38,968 nucleotides of DNA from a virus. The notes under the pieces are model-generated. The model ran no database searches and was not told the DNA's origin. It saw only the letters and a program-made list of their open reading frames with translations. This document shows positions 29,901 through 34,656 of the stretch, one piece after another. The translations under genes were made by a program, and so were the position numbers. Location of the stretch: the IMG/VR virus record IMGVR_UViG_3300030118_001088, positions 1 through 38,968 of that record. One strand, 5' to 3'. The stretch's first letter is position 1. Every line of letters begins with the position of its first letter.

Positions 29901-30592
29901 AACATATATATAAAGATTTTTCTCCAACTACCATTAAACATATAACAGATATTGTAAAAGCAGCCAATCAGCAACCTCAAGAGGGTATTAAAGAAGGTTG
30001 GAGAAGAGTAGAAGAAGGTGAAGAATTACCAAGACGTGCTGTAACAGAAAATTTGTTAGATGGTAGTGGTAAAATAGTTAAATTAAAAAGCATTGATGAA
30101 GATTACGATTTGGGTGTAGAAATTAGAAGAATACTTGGTTATAGTGAAAGTGAAATTGATTTAGCTAGACAGTTTAGATTTCTTTTAGGAGATGTCAATT
30201 TCAAAACAGAATTTAATATAAAGGAAAGTGGTAGAACTTATGAAGAAATGATTGATAAAAGTATAGACCTAATAAGTCACATTAGAGATGTATATAATAT
30301 GTCTATGAAATATGGACTTGGTCATATGGAATATGTTGCTAGAGATAAAAGTATTGGAGTTATGAAAGGAAATGGTGGTATTGAAGTGGCCTTGACTATA
30401 ATGAATGATTTGAAATTAACTAAAGATTTTGCTAACTTAGTAATATCAGATAGAAAAATAGAAGACATGCCTGAGTTCAAAGAACTGATAAGAGGATCTA
30501 TTGAACGTAAATTAGGTGATGTAATTGTTTCTGATTCTAGAGAAGGTTATGAGATTTTATTAAAAAGACAAAAAGTAGAAGATAAAAGATAA
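20993..30592 (+). CDS. Giant polyvalent virion protein with M15 peptidase and HExxH metallopeptidase domains
   Basis: 3199 residues, a quarter of the window. In order: two N-terminal 30-residue repeats (residues 5-28 and 35-58); an acidic linker; an M15 (VanY-like) peptidase domain at ~150-275 with zinc ligands in SRHKHGLAMD (H206, D213) and HLHF (H267); a long charged helical part to ~980; Gly-rich hydrophobic stretches near 985-1025 and 1160-1175; a zincin domain at ~1690-1830 with HEGAH (1751-1755) and a likely third ligand E1819 or E1823; helical regions; and further hydrophobic stretches near 2540-2580 and 2785-2820. It probably travels in the virion and is injected, the M15 domain cutting peptidoglycan cross-links on entry. 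Its place fits T7 gp16 or N4 vRNAP, but I see no RNA polymerase or transglycosylase motif. Confidence 0.8.
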   Translation: MDKLQALYDKLSSDGLYTKSFDEFVTQFSEPSSQQALHEKLSSDGLYTKSYEDFQNQFFSEVKKKDQPEQPDDSSVVEDGTSGVEDGSLDSGEQEDEVINQIFPEIKDADGNKLPTNLSPDDTSYMVDISQAFPQIKNLPSEKKNFNSRLVDPKVAQFLAELQEIYPEEDFNNLDITSLFRDQKHHRFYEAEREGRKPESNVHSRHKHGLAMDVAGESGKKLMTFLYEDPKGQALAKKWGSGGNLKNGIHDEYGDMYKKQHNLNHLHFSFKRGQIDNTDYVQTKVNINKKPEINLGEDVDLGDFAKASIEEVVEETTPEEEGSMDNPGLYGRFNSQEVVENPEIFDEYSIDFELQKLYNPEITEEEKNTTIQNIKEKAYNAEGNQRLVHKFPVKELLGSDGKALVGGRDVYLTYDVDDNGEKTYKVVDPILGEFVSSSKTKQNTIRELNKKIQQKRSEADETRPRQISSFKGMPVFEKESEEHAKIKEEIFALESQLNELVSSPSGERDALVQWMLSNQATFLSKGGEMKDLSEFNKDSKGEIGLFLNAMNTAYNDAPFTTDTPGELLSMDILDYDGYTEGEGLTSLLTNEASDLKGISVNPRTILDDLLGEEKIEYEGRLSEQIDAIKMINNDETLKLYWQLYNFSGFDNNFTSEDYKRLQFLDKKYGDKVYNKKNTNPAEIIKWLELQERRQTAFSIWSADQLRKVTERVTSKLEKNGGLKEFNDLIDEVGSLTDEQIIIKNKIDKPQGYIYFDKEEYEEDQKLLERFNEINKIKKELEQEGEDLKKKYPEFNTFDGINKTQDILTNHALALNEQRGLLEEHERWKRNAKKEADEKYKDKNSVGKALSWLGDSVFEGFAKLGKSIVLDFPRLLDGFLRNEYNELDALSDGANDLFNDGLNRVFGDDSLNQKGAGGFSQYTVDMGNGFKVMVDRTGNPLETYYEDDDGFMIRTDYDKNQELIKKYTDNKDEYEIKKETNYTAGFNMLTDAVTTFAGDVALTYATLGVGSSVGLGRIGVGSTNTWRKIAMGTSMWINHSGNLYNMAKEQGMTDRESSSYATLMSVLFGLSNAYISPNLGILGATPKMAKGKTNTAMLSMILGNASKQNTLKATSKHMLIEGFKEGGQELVDENLQSLVGQVYNQYKGTDFEKLNYDQARDAAIAGFVIGSVASISSRPTTSSMQVASLHKAYKYKDNVFQSLDKMVGETINLNGKRVKLTKSFINSRKQKLNRLFEQVNSLKSQPGVKLNNESEAILLALINRRNNVEAFQNDKKFGPKFKQEMEQIDNQVSRLLNGESVDSIFYKESSFDKLGIDSSKVSYAGKLAERLFRTGGKFSRSTKAAIEQELESDIDALNNKKKPTPEDKKILRTYKSLLKKVKKVKPDINEEITETTKLAIQKTSPGLRAKIEQLVERLKSKGITENFGNLSATEEISIDDTSTFKDALGRTIKYGGRNGKLVLNKNGQYAIESGGRKYKIDNATNRKMLKTVGVGIDPVVVSIDGDKLVVNRGKEKRVLEVVRGAGNNVGGVLTVDNDTFSDKRKLNRIRKQLNKLSGQYANGEINLSTFRNEASKISGVELITDKDISLDVAANQLISQIMNSIDVASISMNEIDNIIAEAQDELDTLQELEGKFQKAVTKEVTDSRKARGKALKPGKRVKKGQQTLLDMSKKEPNRRKSKILKIAHNVMSSIGFDVVVHSDSNSVYEHFILSGQSHQYAQNAKNSRGFIYEKNGTIHFNLETASLNTMFHEGAHPFVSVLQNLAKQKGDKANDAKKILQEAKEFLSKRNIGADKDNGTYIDWAERSYPNLSKDDQLAEALAEYLGDSALEVYEKDNSWAKGIWRRILGLFGVNVDSDFDAYSKTMEEVSDLGEFTEVFSTSLARGQELDPGQIEGTDPKFQAGTEVQLNNLEQAVNSIQTDRSTKQEILKQIDIHSTPLTNLELTFSGLENYLEGLKLNYDDQLIPIQAVKDYINMNKVSVDATKENELSLKNPIMDLGKVKFRMDDSIDESGPRTMVVENFDGVDFGSLETVFKNIIKYAVDSDVPRVVFSSNVITNESSIDVLEEATQSIDPNSDIGVTELDGESVPQVVVSNGMIENTTKINNPKFQAAGRDILDSQTQTRFGIIGKKFGFNLNTIKDWFVVGGIGSGAVKELRALTKGRQKSYIDKGEYLVKELQKVLKKYPDITMENVNDVLTDPTNSKGAKTIKRSIRLIKEEIKSLDVFKEKSVKYKKLEKTLKLKEEQLRNLYEGHKNKRKLDSMPDDVKEKIKEIRAYIDNLSQMLIDSGLLSDELSVFYSENKGIYLTRSYKAHQQKEPTGFAAGALKFLSEKVFGKEFQDLDLIKRNHKLYNSAKQFFRKQIFDSMSDSEKSKRKISKPEDVPEYEVDEIIGEILNPVDRESPIMILNKVGPQIAKYLKGRKTEEQLPKIIRDILGEVDNPFLNILTTVTKQINLLEGSRYQNFLVEMYEGTLLFDPSKPFPKELRDMGFTNNDLIDIQLMVDGEMKTFRTVKAAADAMLGKTTPGQVATAGTQGVHKALLHAFNGYFYSLGLFKLFKTVFSFATQANNFRANILYALRNVHLNFYKHGFDGFTTTFKAMGKWNDAKKQELYRELLEFGVIESAGVSELQMMLEEGGSDFLQDPNFNPMREIMEIKPGFLGANWLKSGLSKVKKAALATYLFGDASWKANAWLHEVERYKKVGYSDFDAKRIASQIVRATYPTYENVPKAVKAVGLIPDGGLFVSYPFEVYRTSFNMVDRSRKEVMEGIKRKNPELLKLGMTRLLSSTLAMFHSGVVAKAQIMAFMFLVKSIKTLLGDEEEEEGKLDETGEFVLSEMNFDYMLNNEMSEDFRIFMPHYYEDNHIMIVSHPDTGVWKYINASREDAFGNIKSTLRQFTNPIENPTYDYIFQNKTIHALLGDFLPGNKQKVAEIIEQVRKNDKNLDNDFSGDVIWREGDSGLTKQIKALKHIYKDFSPTTIKHITDIVKAANQQPQEGIKEGWRRVEEGEELPRRAVTENLLDGSGKIVKLKSIDEDYDLGVEIRRILGYSESEIDLARQFRFLLGDVNFKTEFNIKESGRTYEEMIDKSIDLISHIRDVYNMSMKYGLGHMEYVARDKSIGVMKGNGGIEVALTIMNDLKLTKDFANLVISDRKIEDMPEFKELIRGSIERKLGDVIVSDSREGYEILLKRQKVEDKR
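21005..21166 (+). repeat. Tandem 30-residue repeat at the N-terminus of the giant protein
   Basis: Residues 5-28 and 35-58 repeat the core KLSSDGLYTKS with a following (F/Y)(D/E)(E/D)F and QF. The DNA copies are offset by 90 nt and share 17 identical bases (21029-21045 and 21119-21135). It may be a small helical docking module ahead of the peptidase. Confidence 0.8.
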
Positions 30593-30598
30593 ATAATT

Positions 30599-31216
30599 AT
30601 GAGTTACACAAGAGAACAAATAGAAAAAGCAGTAAAATCAAAAGGTTACGTTTGGTTTGAAGACAAAAACAATAAAGGTTTTGATGTTAATATTGTAGGT
30701 ATTAGAAACTCTGATACTGGAGATGAAGTTACAAATAAGTTTGATGATAAAATTACTATATCATACAAAGAAGATGGCGAATGGAAATTTCATTGTTATG
30801 ATTGTACTACAGACCCAGGAAGGTACTGGACCAAAAATATTATGAGAAAGGAAGGGGTGGCTATGATGAAGCCTGGACAGTACAGGCGTTCCCACAAAAT
30901 TAGATTACATGCTGGTAAATATCCAGCGTTAGGTCAATGTGGTCCTGTCACTGTTTATAGAGACGCAAACAAAGATGATAGATACGACTTAGATGACAAC
31001 AATACTCAAACAGGATTGTATGGTATAAACATACACAGGGCAACAGGTAGAAAGGGTAAGACTTCTACGCAAGTTGACAAGTGGTCTGCTGGTTGTCAAG
31101 TAATTGCTAACAATGACGATTGGCATGAGTTCTTAGATATATGCTATGAAGCTAAAGCAATTTGGGGTAATAAATTTACTTATACTTTAATAGAAAGTAA
31201 AGATATAGAGTCTTAA
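30599..31216 (+). CDS. Putative endolysin with L,D-transpeptidase (YkuD)-like active site
   Basis: A 205-residue protein starting 6 nt after the giant gene. Its C-terminal half has GINIHRA (H146) and, 20 residues on, WSAGCQVI (S163-C166). This matches the His...Ser-x-Gly-Cys arrangement of YkuD-type L,D-transpeptidases, which act on peptidoglycan stem peptides through the cysteine. The first ~95 residues are a separate, mixed alpha/beta region without a recognisable wall-binding motif. There is no signal peptide, so release would need the holin encoded at 32691. In a phage the domain would more likely cleave than join peptides. An accessory virion role is the alternative. No other lysozyme or amidase is present. 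Confidence 0.6.
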   Translation: MSYTREQIEKAVKSKGYVWFEDKNNKGFDVNIVGIRNSDTGDEVTNKFDDKITISYKEDGEWKFHCYDCTTDPGRYWTKNIMRKEGVAMMKPGQYRRSHKIRLHAGKYPALGQCGPVTVYRDANKDDRYDLDDNNTQTGLYGINIHRATGRKGKTSTQVDKWSAGCQVIANNDDWHEFLDICYEAKAIWGNKFTYTLIESKDIES

Positions 31217-31309
31217 ACATATAAATGTTAGTAAGTTTTGTAATTAATTAATATTTATTACAGATAATTTTTATTATATTTATACGTTTTTCATGTTAGT
31301 TTTGATTTA

Positions 31310-31344
31310 GGGGGGAGCACTTCTTTTTTTTAGTCCCCCCTTTT
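31310..31344 (+). terminator. Terminator at the end of the late arm
   Basis: GGGGGGA (31310-31316) pairs with TCCCCCC (31334-31340) around a 17-nt loop, followed by TTTTCTTTT. An alternative fold pairs ACT with AGT and bulges AGC. It lies in the 142-nt gap between the lysin gene and the small-gene cluster; nothing else is coded there. Confidence 0.75.
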
Positions 31345-31358
31345 CTTTTAAAAAAGTT

Positions 31359-31604
31359 ATGAGAGATTACAAAAAAGAATATAAAAAATTTCAAAGTTCA
31401 GAGAAATCTAAAAAGGATAGAGCTGCTAGAAATAGAGCAAGGAGAAGACTAGCTAGAAAAGGCATGGTAACAAAAGGTGATGGAATGGATGTTCATCACA
31501 CTAAGGGTATTAATTCAGAAGAAGTTAAAGTAATAAGAAAATCTAAAAACAGAGGAATGCCAGGCGAAGGTGGTAGGAGAAAGGGCGTTAAAAAAAATAG
31601 ATAA
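31359..31604 (+). CDS. Small Arg/Lys-rich, probably nucleic-acid-binding protein
   Basis: 81 residues, about a third of them Arg or Lys. The first half is a helical basic stretch (SEKSKKDRAARNRARRRLARK, about residues 15-35), then KGDGMDVHHTKG, then a basic tail. The DVHHTKG followed by a strand and a SKNRG turn resembles a minimal HNH-type core (DH-H ... N), and proteins with this layout occur in many tailed phages. The full metal-binding set is not present, so a nuclease activity is doubtful; a DNA-binding role is safer. It is the first gene of a tightly overlapping cluster and shares one base with the HNH gene. Confidence 0.6.
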   Translation: MRDYKKEYKKFQSSEKSKKDRAARNRARRRLARKGMVTKGDGMDVHHTKGINSEEVKVIRKSKNRGMPGEGGRRKGVKKNR

Positions 31605-32008
31605 TGTACCACAAAGAGAAAAAGAAAAAGCAACTAGGGATGAATCCTGGCACAGCTTCTAACAGGTTAAAAAAATCAATACTATTTTCTTTTGCTAAAA
31701 AACTAGGTCTCAACTGGTGTTACCAGTGTGGAACTGAAATAACCAACATACATAAGTTCACAGTAGAACATAAAACTCCATGGTTAGATTCTGATGATCC
31801 TAAAAAATTATTTTTTGATTTAGATAACATAGCATTTTCTCACGCTAGTTGTAACTATGCTGCATCTAGAAGCAGAAAAGCAAAGCCATGTCCTTCTGTT
31901 ACAGCTTATAGAAATGGTTGTAGATGCGAGGGTTGTTTAGAAGCTAAGCGTGAATATAGAAGAAAGAAAAGAGAATTTAAAAATAAGTTAAATGAAAAAA
32001 AATTGTGA
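31604..32008 (+). CDS. HNH endonuclease with a C-terminal Cys motif
   Basis: 134 residues. The HNH core is clear: CYQC (C39, C42), TVEHKTPW (E55, H56), LDNIAFSHASC (N75, H80, C83). Four cysteines form the structural zinc site and H56/N75/H80 the catalytic metal site. A second Cys group follows (C96, C106, C108, C111, in CPSVTAYRNGCRCEGC), a small finger seen attached to phage HNH proteins. Such free-standing nucleases can serve packaging, genome nicking or homing. Packaging is less likely here because the gene is far from the terminase. Start ATG overlaps the previous stop as TAATG. Confidence 0.75.
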   Translation: MYHKEKKKKQLGMNPGTASNRLKKSILFSFAKKLGLNWCYQCGTEITNIHKFTVEHKTPWLDSDDPKKLFFDLDNIAFSHASCNYAASRSRKAKPCPSVTAYRNGCRCEGCLEAKREYRRKKREFKNKLNEKKL

Positions 32009-32267
32009 GGGACTTCCTGGATGTGGGAAGAAAAAAGATAAGTTAAGCTTATTAAAAAGAGCTCAAAACTTTATAGGTACGTCAACTAAACACATAGCTA
32101 ATGGTCTTAAAAATGTTAGCGATACTGATTATATGATTAGAATAAGAACTTGTAACACCTGTGACAAATTATCTGGTGGTAATACCTGTTCACTATGTGG
32201 CTGTTACATGCCTACTAAGGCCAGATGGGAGGTTTCAGATTGTCCATTAAATAAATGGAAGAAATGA
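31992..32267 (+). CDS. Small zinc-ribbon protein
   Basis: A 91-residue protein with two cysteine pairs spaced as a ribbon (C54-x2-C57 and C66-x2-C69, plus C71 and C84) in RTCNTCDKL...NTCSLCGCYMP...SDCPLNKW. Small proteins of this design are common in tailed phages and their function is unknown. Two additional N-terminal cysteines (C5, C11) may be incidental. It overlaps the HNH gene by 17 nt and the following 48-residue ORF by 4 nt (ATGA), so the four genes of this cluster are probably translated together. Confidence 0.7.
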   Translation: MKKNCEGLPGCGKKKDKLSLLKRAQNFIGTSTKHIANGLKNVSDTDYMIRIRTCNTCDKLSGGNTCSLCGCYMPTKARWEVSDCPLNKWKK

Positions 32268-32410
32268 AAAAAATTGGTGTTGGCTTTCAGTTTTCTCATG
32301 GTATAGTGTTTGGAATCAGGCATTACGAACCAGATATGGAGTATAATTATTATGAAGTACAACTATTTTTAGGGGTAGTAGTATTCACAGTAACACTACA
32401 TAGAGAATAA
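32264..32410 (+). CDS. 48-residue protein of unknown function
   Basis: This short gene begins at ATG 32264, overlapping the zinc-ribbon stop as ATGA, and ends with TAA at 32408-32410. The product starts MKKIGVGFQFSHGIVFGIRH, followed by an acidic Tyr-rich stretch and a hydrophobic C-terminal segment (VQLFLGVVVFTVTLHRE). The coupling, the coding-like composition and the exact fit into the space before the convergent gene argue that it is real. It could be a small beta protein or a membrane-associated peptide; I do not recognise it. Confidence 0.6.
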   Translation: MKKIGVGFQFSHGIVFGIRHYEPDMEYNYYEVQLFLGVVVFTVTLHRE

Positions 32411-32689
32411 CTATTTCTTATTTGGTATAAATACACCTTTGTCTAGGTCTACTACACCATCTCCATGTTTTTCTTTTAGCTTCTCAGCTATTCTTTGTTC
32501 TCTAGTTATATTACCTTTGTACTTAGCAGCCATATCTGACTCTAATTTATTAATATCAGATATTCTTTGCTCTAAGTTTATTCTTTCTAATTTTAAGTTT
32601 CCAAAGTCAAACATTATCTTGCTAACTTCGTTTCTTAATTTAGTTACATCTTTGATGATTGTTTCGTCAATTTTAATTTCTTTTGCCAT
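32411..32689 (-). CDS. Small coiled-coil protein
   Basis: A 92-residue protein, last gene of the leftward arm; its TAG stop abuts the TAA stop of the rightward cluster. Residues ~15-75 form a heptad-like helix (TKLRNEVSKIMFDFGNLKLE, then ERINLEQRISDINKLE), and the end, GDGVVDLDKGVFIP, is a short conserved-looking motif that I have seen at the end of small phage proteins. No TM or signal. It follows the holin gene by one base, so a role in lysis or virion assembly could be considered, but the function is unknown. Confidence 0.6.
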   Translation of the reverse strand: MAKEIKIDETIIKDVTKLRNEVSKIMFDFGNLKLERINLEQRISDINKLESDMAAKYKGNITREQRIAEKLKEKHGDGVVDLDKGVFIPNKK

Positions 32690-32690
32690 T

Positions 32691-33095
32691 TTATTTAATT
32701 TTATTGTTTCTTAATTTTTCAATTGACCTTCCTCCAAAATAGCTACCCACGATTGTAATTAACACAATTTGTAACAGGTCAGCAAAGTGAGGCTTGACTT
32801 GAAAGTCTATGTACCCTGCATCAATAAATATTAACAACATAGTACAAGCTAACATAAATATAAGGGTCAATGGTCTTACATTTTTACTTAACCATGAATC
32901 AGAGTTCATATCAGCCTTCCATCTATCTGTTATGTTAGACTCCATTTGAGCTTGATGAGATAAGATCATCTCTTTTAATTTTCTTTTTGCTTCTAGTTTT
33001 TCTTCTTTAGTTGTAGTCAATGAGTCTAGAACACCACCTACAGAGTCTACTAGTTCGCTAGCACCTCCACTAAATATTTTTTTTAGTATTCCCAT
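32691..33095 (-). CDS. Holin, 3TM superfamily type
   Basis: A 134-residue protein with an N-terminal amphipathic region (residues 1-25), a charged helix (30-60), the sequence SWLSKNVRPLTL, a hydrophobic segment 75-92, a second 104-120, and a basic end (GGRSIEKLR). The SWLS-K-x-RP-x-T approach to the first membrane segment is characteristic of the holin family of gene transfer agents and many phages of Gram-negative hosts. It would permeabilise the inner membrane to release the lysin from 30599. It overlaps the resolvase-like gene by 26 nt in the same operon, on the opposite strand from the lysin. Confidence 0.75.
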   Translation of the reverse strand: MGILKKIFSGGASELVDSVGGVLDSLTTTKEEKLEAKRKLKEMILSHQAQMESNITDRWKADMNSDSWLSKNVRPLTLIFMLACTMLLIFIDAGYIDFQVKPHFADLLQIVLITIVGSYFGGRSIEKLRNNKIK

Positions 33096-33528
33096 TTTTT
33101 TCTTTAATTAATTTTATAGTTTGTAATATCTGTTTTTTACTCCCAGGCATGTAAAGATCGTAATTTAACTTGTTTTTTGCAAGATATTGTTTAAAAAGTT
33201 TCCATTTGACGTTAAAAACGTCAGACTTCAACCCTTTTACCTCTATTATCCAACCTTGCTTAATATTAGTGAAATCAGGCACATAAGTTATTGACCTTAC
33301 TGACTGTGAAGCCTCATCATAAACTAACTTACCTTTCTTTTTTCTTTTTTCTATAGAGCTTCCATTATATTTAAACTTATCCATCAGGACAAACTTCTCT
33401 TTTTCATAATGAAACTTTATGTTAGCCTTCCTTAATTCTATAGATGTAAAGGCCTCTAACCTTGACCTATATTTTATACCATCAACATTAGTGACCTTGA
33501 CATTTTTTATCCTACCTTTTTTGCTCAT
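33070..33528 (-). CDS. Endonuclease I-like Holliday junction resolvase
   Basis: 152 residues. The active-site pattern of phage endonuclease I is present: YRSRLEA (E25), YVPDF (D85) and IIEVKG (E96, K98), the E-x(n)-PD-x(n)-E-x-K arrangement of a PD-(D/E)xK nuclease. T7 gp3 uses the same set to cut branched DNA before packaging and to degrade host DNA. The length is close to the T7 enzyme (149 residues). Between E25 and D85 there is a Lys-rich insertion (residues 58-68). It overlaps the exported-protein gene by 17 nt and the holin gene by 26 nt. Confidence 0.75.
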   Translation of the reverse strand: MSKKGRIKNVKVTNVDGIKYRSRLEAFTSIELRKANIKFHYEKEKFVLMDKFKYNGSSIEKRKKKGKLVYDEASQSVRSITYVPDFTNIKQGWIIEVKGLKSDVFNVKWKLFKQYLAKNKLNYDLYMPGSKKQILQTIKLIKEKNGNTKKNI

Positions 33529-33919
33529 GTAGATATTCTAAATTTATATAATTTATTCCTTTATCGTAAAATCCTGTTACTTCATTAAAATCATAATAGT
33601 AAAGAAAATATCCCCTCTCTGTATTAATTTTACATGCGTTCTCCCTATGAACAGTGTAAAGATAATTCCCATCACTAGCTTGCTTAATAAACACCCAGGG
33701 GTAATAAACTCCCCAGTTGTGTAATTCATAAATAACTCTGAATCCATTTTCTGTTATGTGTAAAAACGTTGTATCCATATAAGTTACATTTTTAATAGCC
33801 TTACCATTAGAATTGTAATCTATGTAAACAGAATGTGTTGATTTATAATACCCTTCTTTGACCTGAGCTGAACCTTGAAACGTCAAGGCTACCAGCAAAA
33901 TAAAAATCGCTTTTTTCAT
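33512..33919 (-). CDS. Small exported protein of unknown function
   Basis: A 135-residue protein with a clear Sec signal peptide: MKKAIFILLVALTFQGSA, with likely cleavage after A18. There is no lipobox cysteine at the cleavage site. The mature part is Tyr-rich and beta-rich (YYKSTHSVYIDYNSNG; YYPWVFIKQASDGNYLYTV), with a single Cys, and is not recognised. It is embedded in a replication/lysis operon, so it is made early and sent to the periplasm. Possible roles are superinfection exclusion or envelope modification; a host-derived moron gene is also possible, since Bacteroidota carry many small exported Tyr-rich proteins. Confidence 0.7.
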   Translation of the reverse strand: MKKAIFILLVALTFQGSAQVKEGYYKSTHSVYIDYNSNGKAIKNVTYMDTTFLHITENGFRVIYELHNWGVYYPWVFIKQASDGNYLYTVHRENACKINTERGYFLYYYDFNEVTGFYDKGINYINLEYLHEQKR

Positions 33920-33937
33920 ATTTAATTATTTTGGTTA

Positions 33938-34207
33938 TTAATCTTTATATACATCATTACTCATTCCCATATCTTGTCTCCATTTCCAGCCTGTAATTTC
34001 AAGCTCTATCTGTGTTGATGATCTTATTTTTTGAGCTATGGAGTTTTTTAAATATCCATCTTTATTCAATTCTTCTACAGTATCTCCAACAGCACAAGAA
34101 ACAAAAGTTCCTTTTTTGTATTCTTTAGCTGGCCTTTTGATTCCCTTTACTACCCTTACGTTTCTCCATTTATACTCAACTTCTATGTGCCATATTCTTT
34201 TTCTCAT
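33938..34207 (-). CDS. Small protein of unknown function
   Basis: An 89-residue basic protein. It begins RKRIWHIEVEYKWRNVRVVKG, an alternating strand pattern, and continues with a KGTFVSCAVGDTVEELN segment and a Trp-containing end (ITGWKWRQDMG). The ATG overlaps the stop of the PD-(D/E)xK gene as ATGA, so it is coupled to it and is likely genuine. No catalytic motif, TM or signal peptide is seen. Confidence 0.55.
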   Translation of the reverse strand: MRKRIWHIEVEYKWRNVRVVKGIKRPAKEYKKGTFVSCAVGDTVEELNKDGYLKNSIAQKIRSSTQIELEITGWKWRQDMGMSNDVYKD

Positions 34208-34656
34208 GCCTTCTTTTTTATTTTACCTATGTAACATAAGTCTATTGTAGGGACTTTAGTAAACAAATCTTTGGCTCCAGGCCTGCTAGATAATTCATAA
34301 ACATTCCAGCCCATAACTTTGTCTACACATTTTTCATGAATCCAATCTTGTAGATTTTCTTTCTTTACTTCAATCCAGTAGTCTTTAGTTTCAAAAGCAA
34401 AGCCATCTGCGTCTCCATATAACCAACCTTTTTTGCCTTGCACATTTTTAAACTCTACAAAATGGATGTTTTCATCATCTTTCTTTATAGCTTTAACATC
34501 TATCTTATAACCCTCTACTTTAACGTCCCAATGTTCTTTTATATCTTGCATCTCTGTTGGCCATTCTACATTAACATAAAGTTTAGCATAATTTTTTTCT
34601 GCTTTCTTTCCTCTAGCTACATCTATAGCTTTTTTCTCTTTACTTTTGTATCTCAT
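34204..34656 (-). CDS. Putative PD-(D/E)xK nuclease
   Basis: A 150-residue protein with HWDVKVEGYKIDVKAIKK, giving D44 followed by a D53-x-K55 pair, the spacing of a compact PD-(D/E)xK core, and a second strand HFVEFKN (E68, K70). A helix rich in Lys/Glu precedes it (residues 5-25), which could supply the N-terminal acidic residue. Later GWLYGDADGFAFE resembles the strand-turn after the core in small phage resolvases and recombination nucleases. It overlaps the DnaB gene by 17 nt. The exact activity cannot be read from the sequence; a junction- or ss/ds-fork-specific nuclease working beside the helicase is plausible. Confidence 0.5.
   Translation of the reverse strand: MRYKSKEKKAIDVARGKKAEKNYAKLYVNVEWPTEMQDIKEHWDVKVEGYKIDVKAIKKDDENIHFVEFKNVQGKKGWLYGDADGFAFETKDYWIEVKKENLQDWIHEKCVDKVMGWNVYELSSRPGAKDLFTKVPTIDLCYIGKIKKKA

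Noticed and set aside
20993-30592. A virion RNA polymerase like that of N4 in the giant protein.
   Set aside because: The size fits, but I found no T/DxxGR motif or catalytic motif order of single-subunit RNA polymerases; TKGRQ near residue 2160 is only a superficial resemblance.
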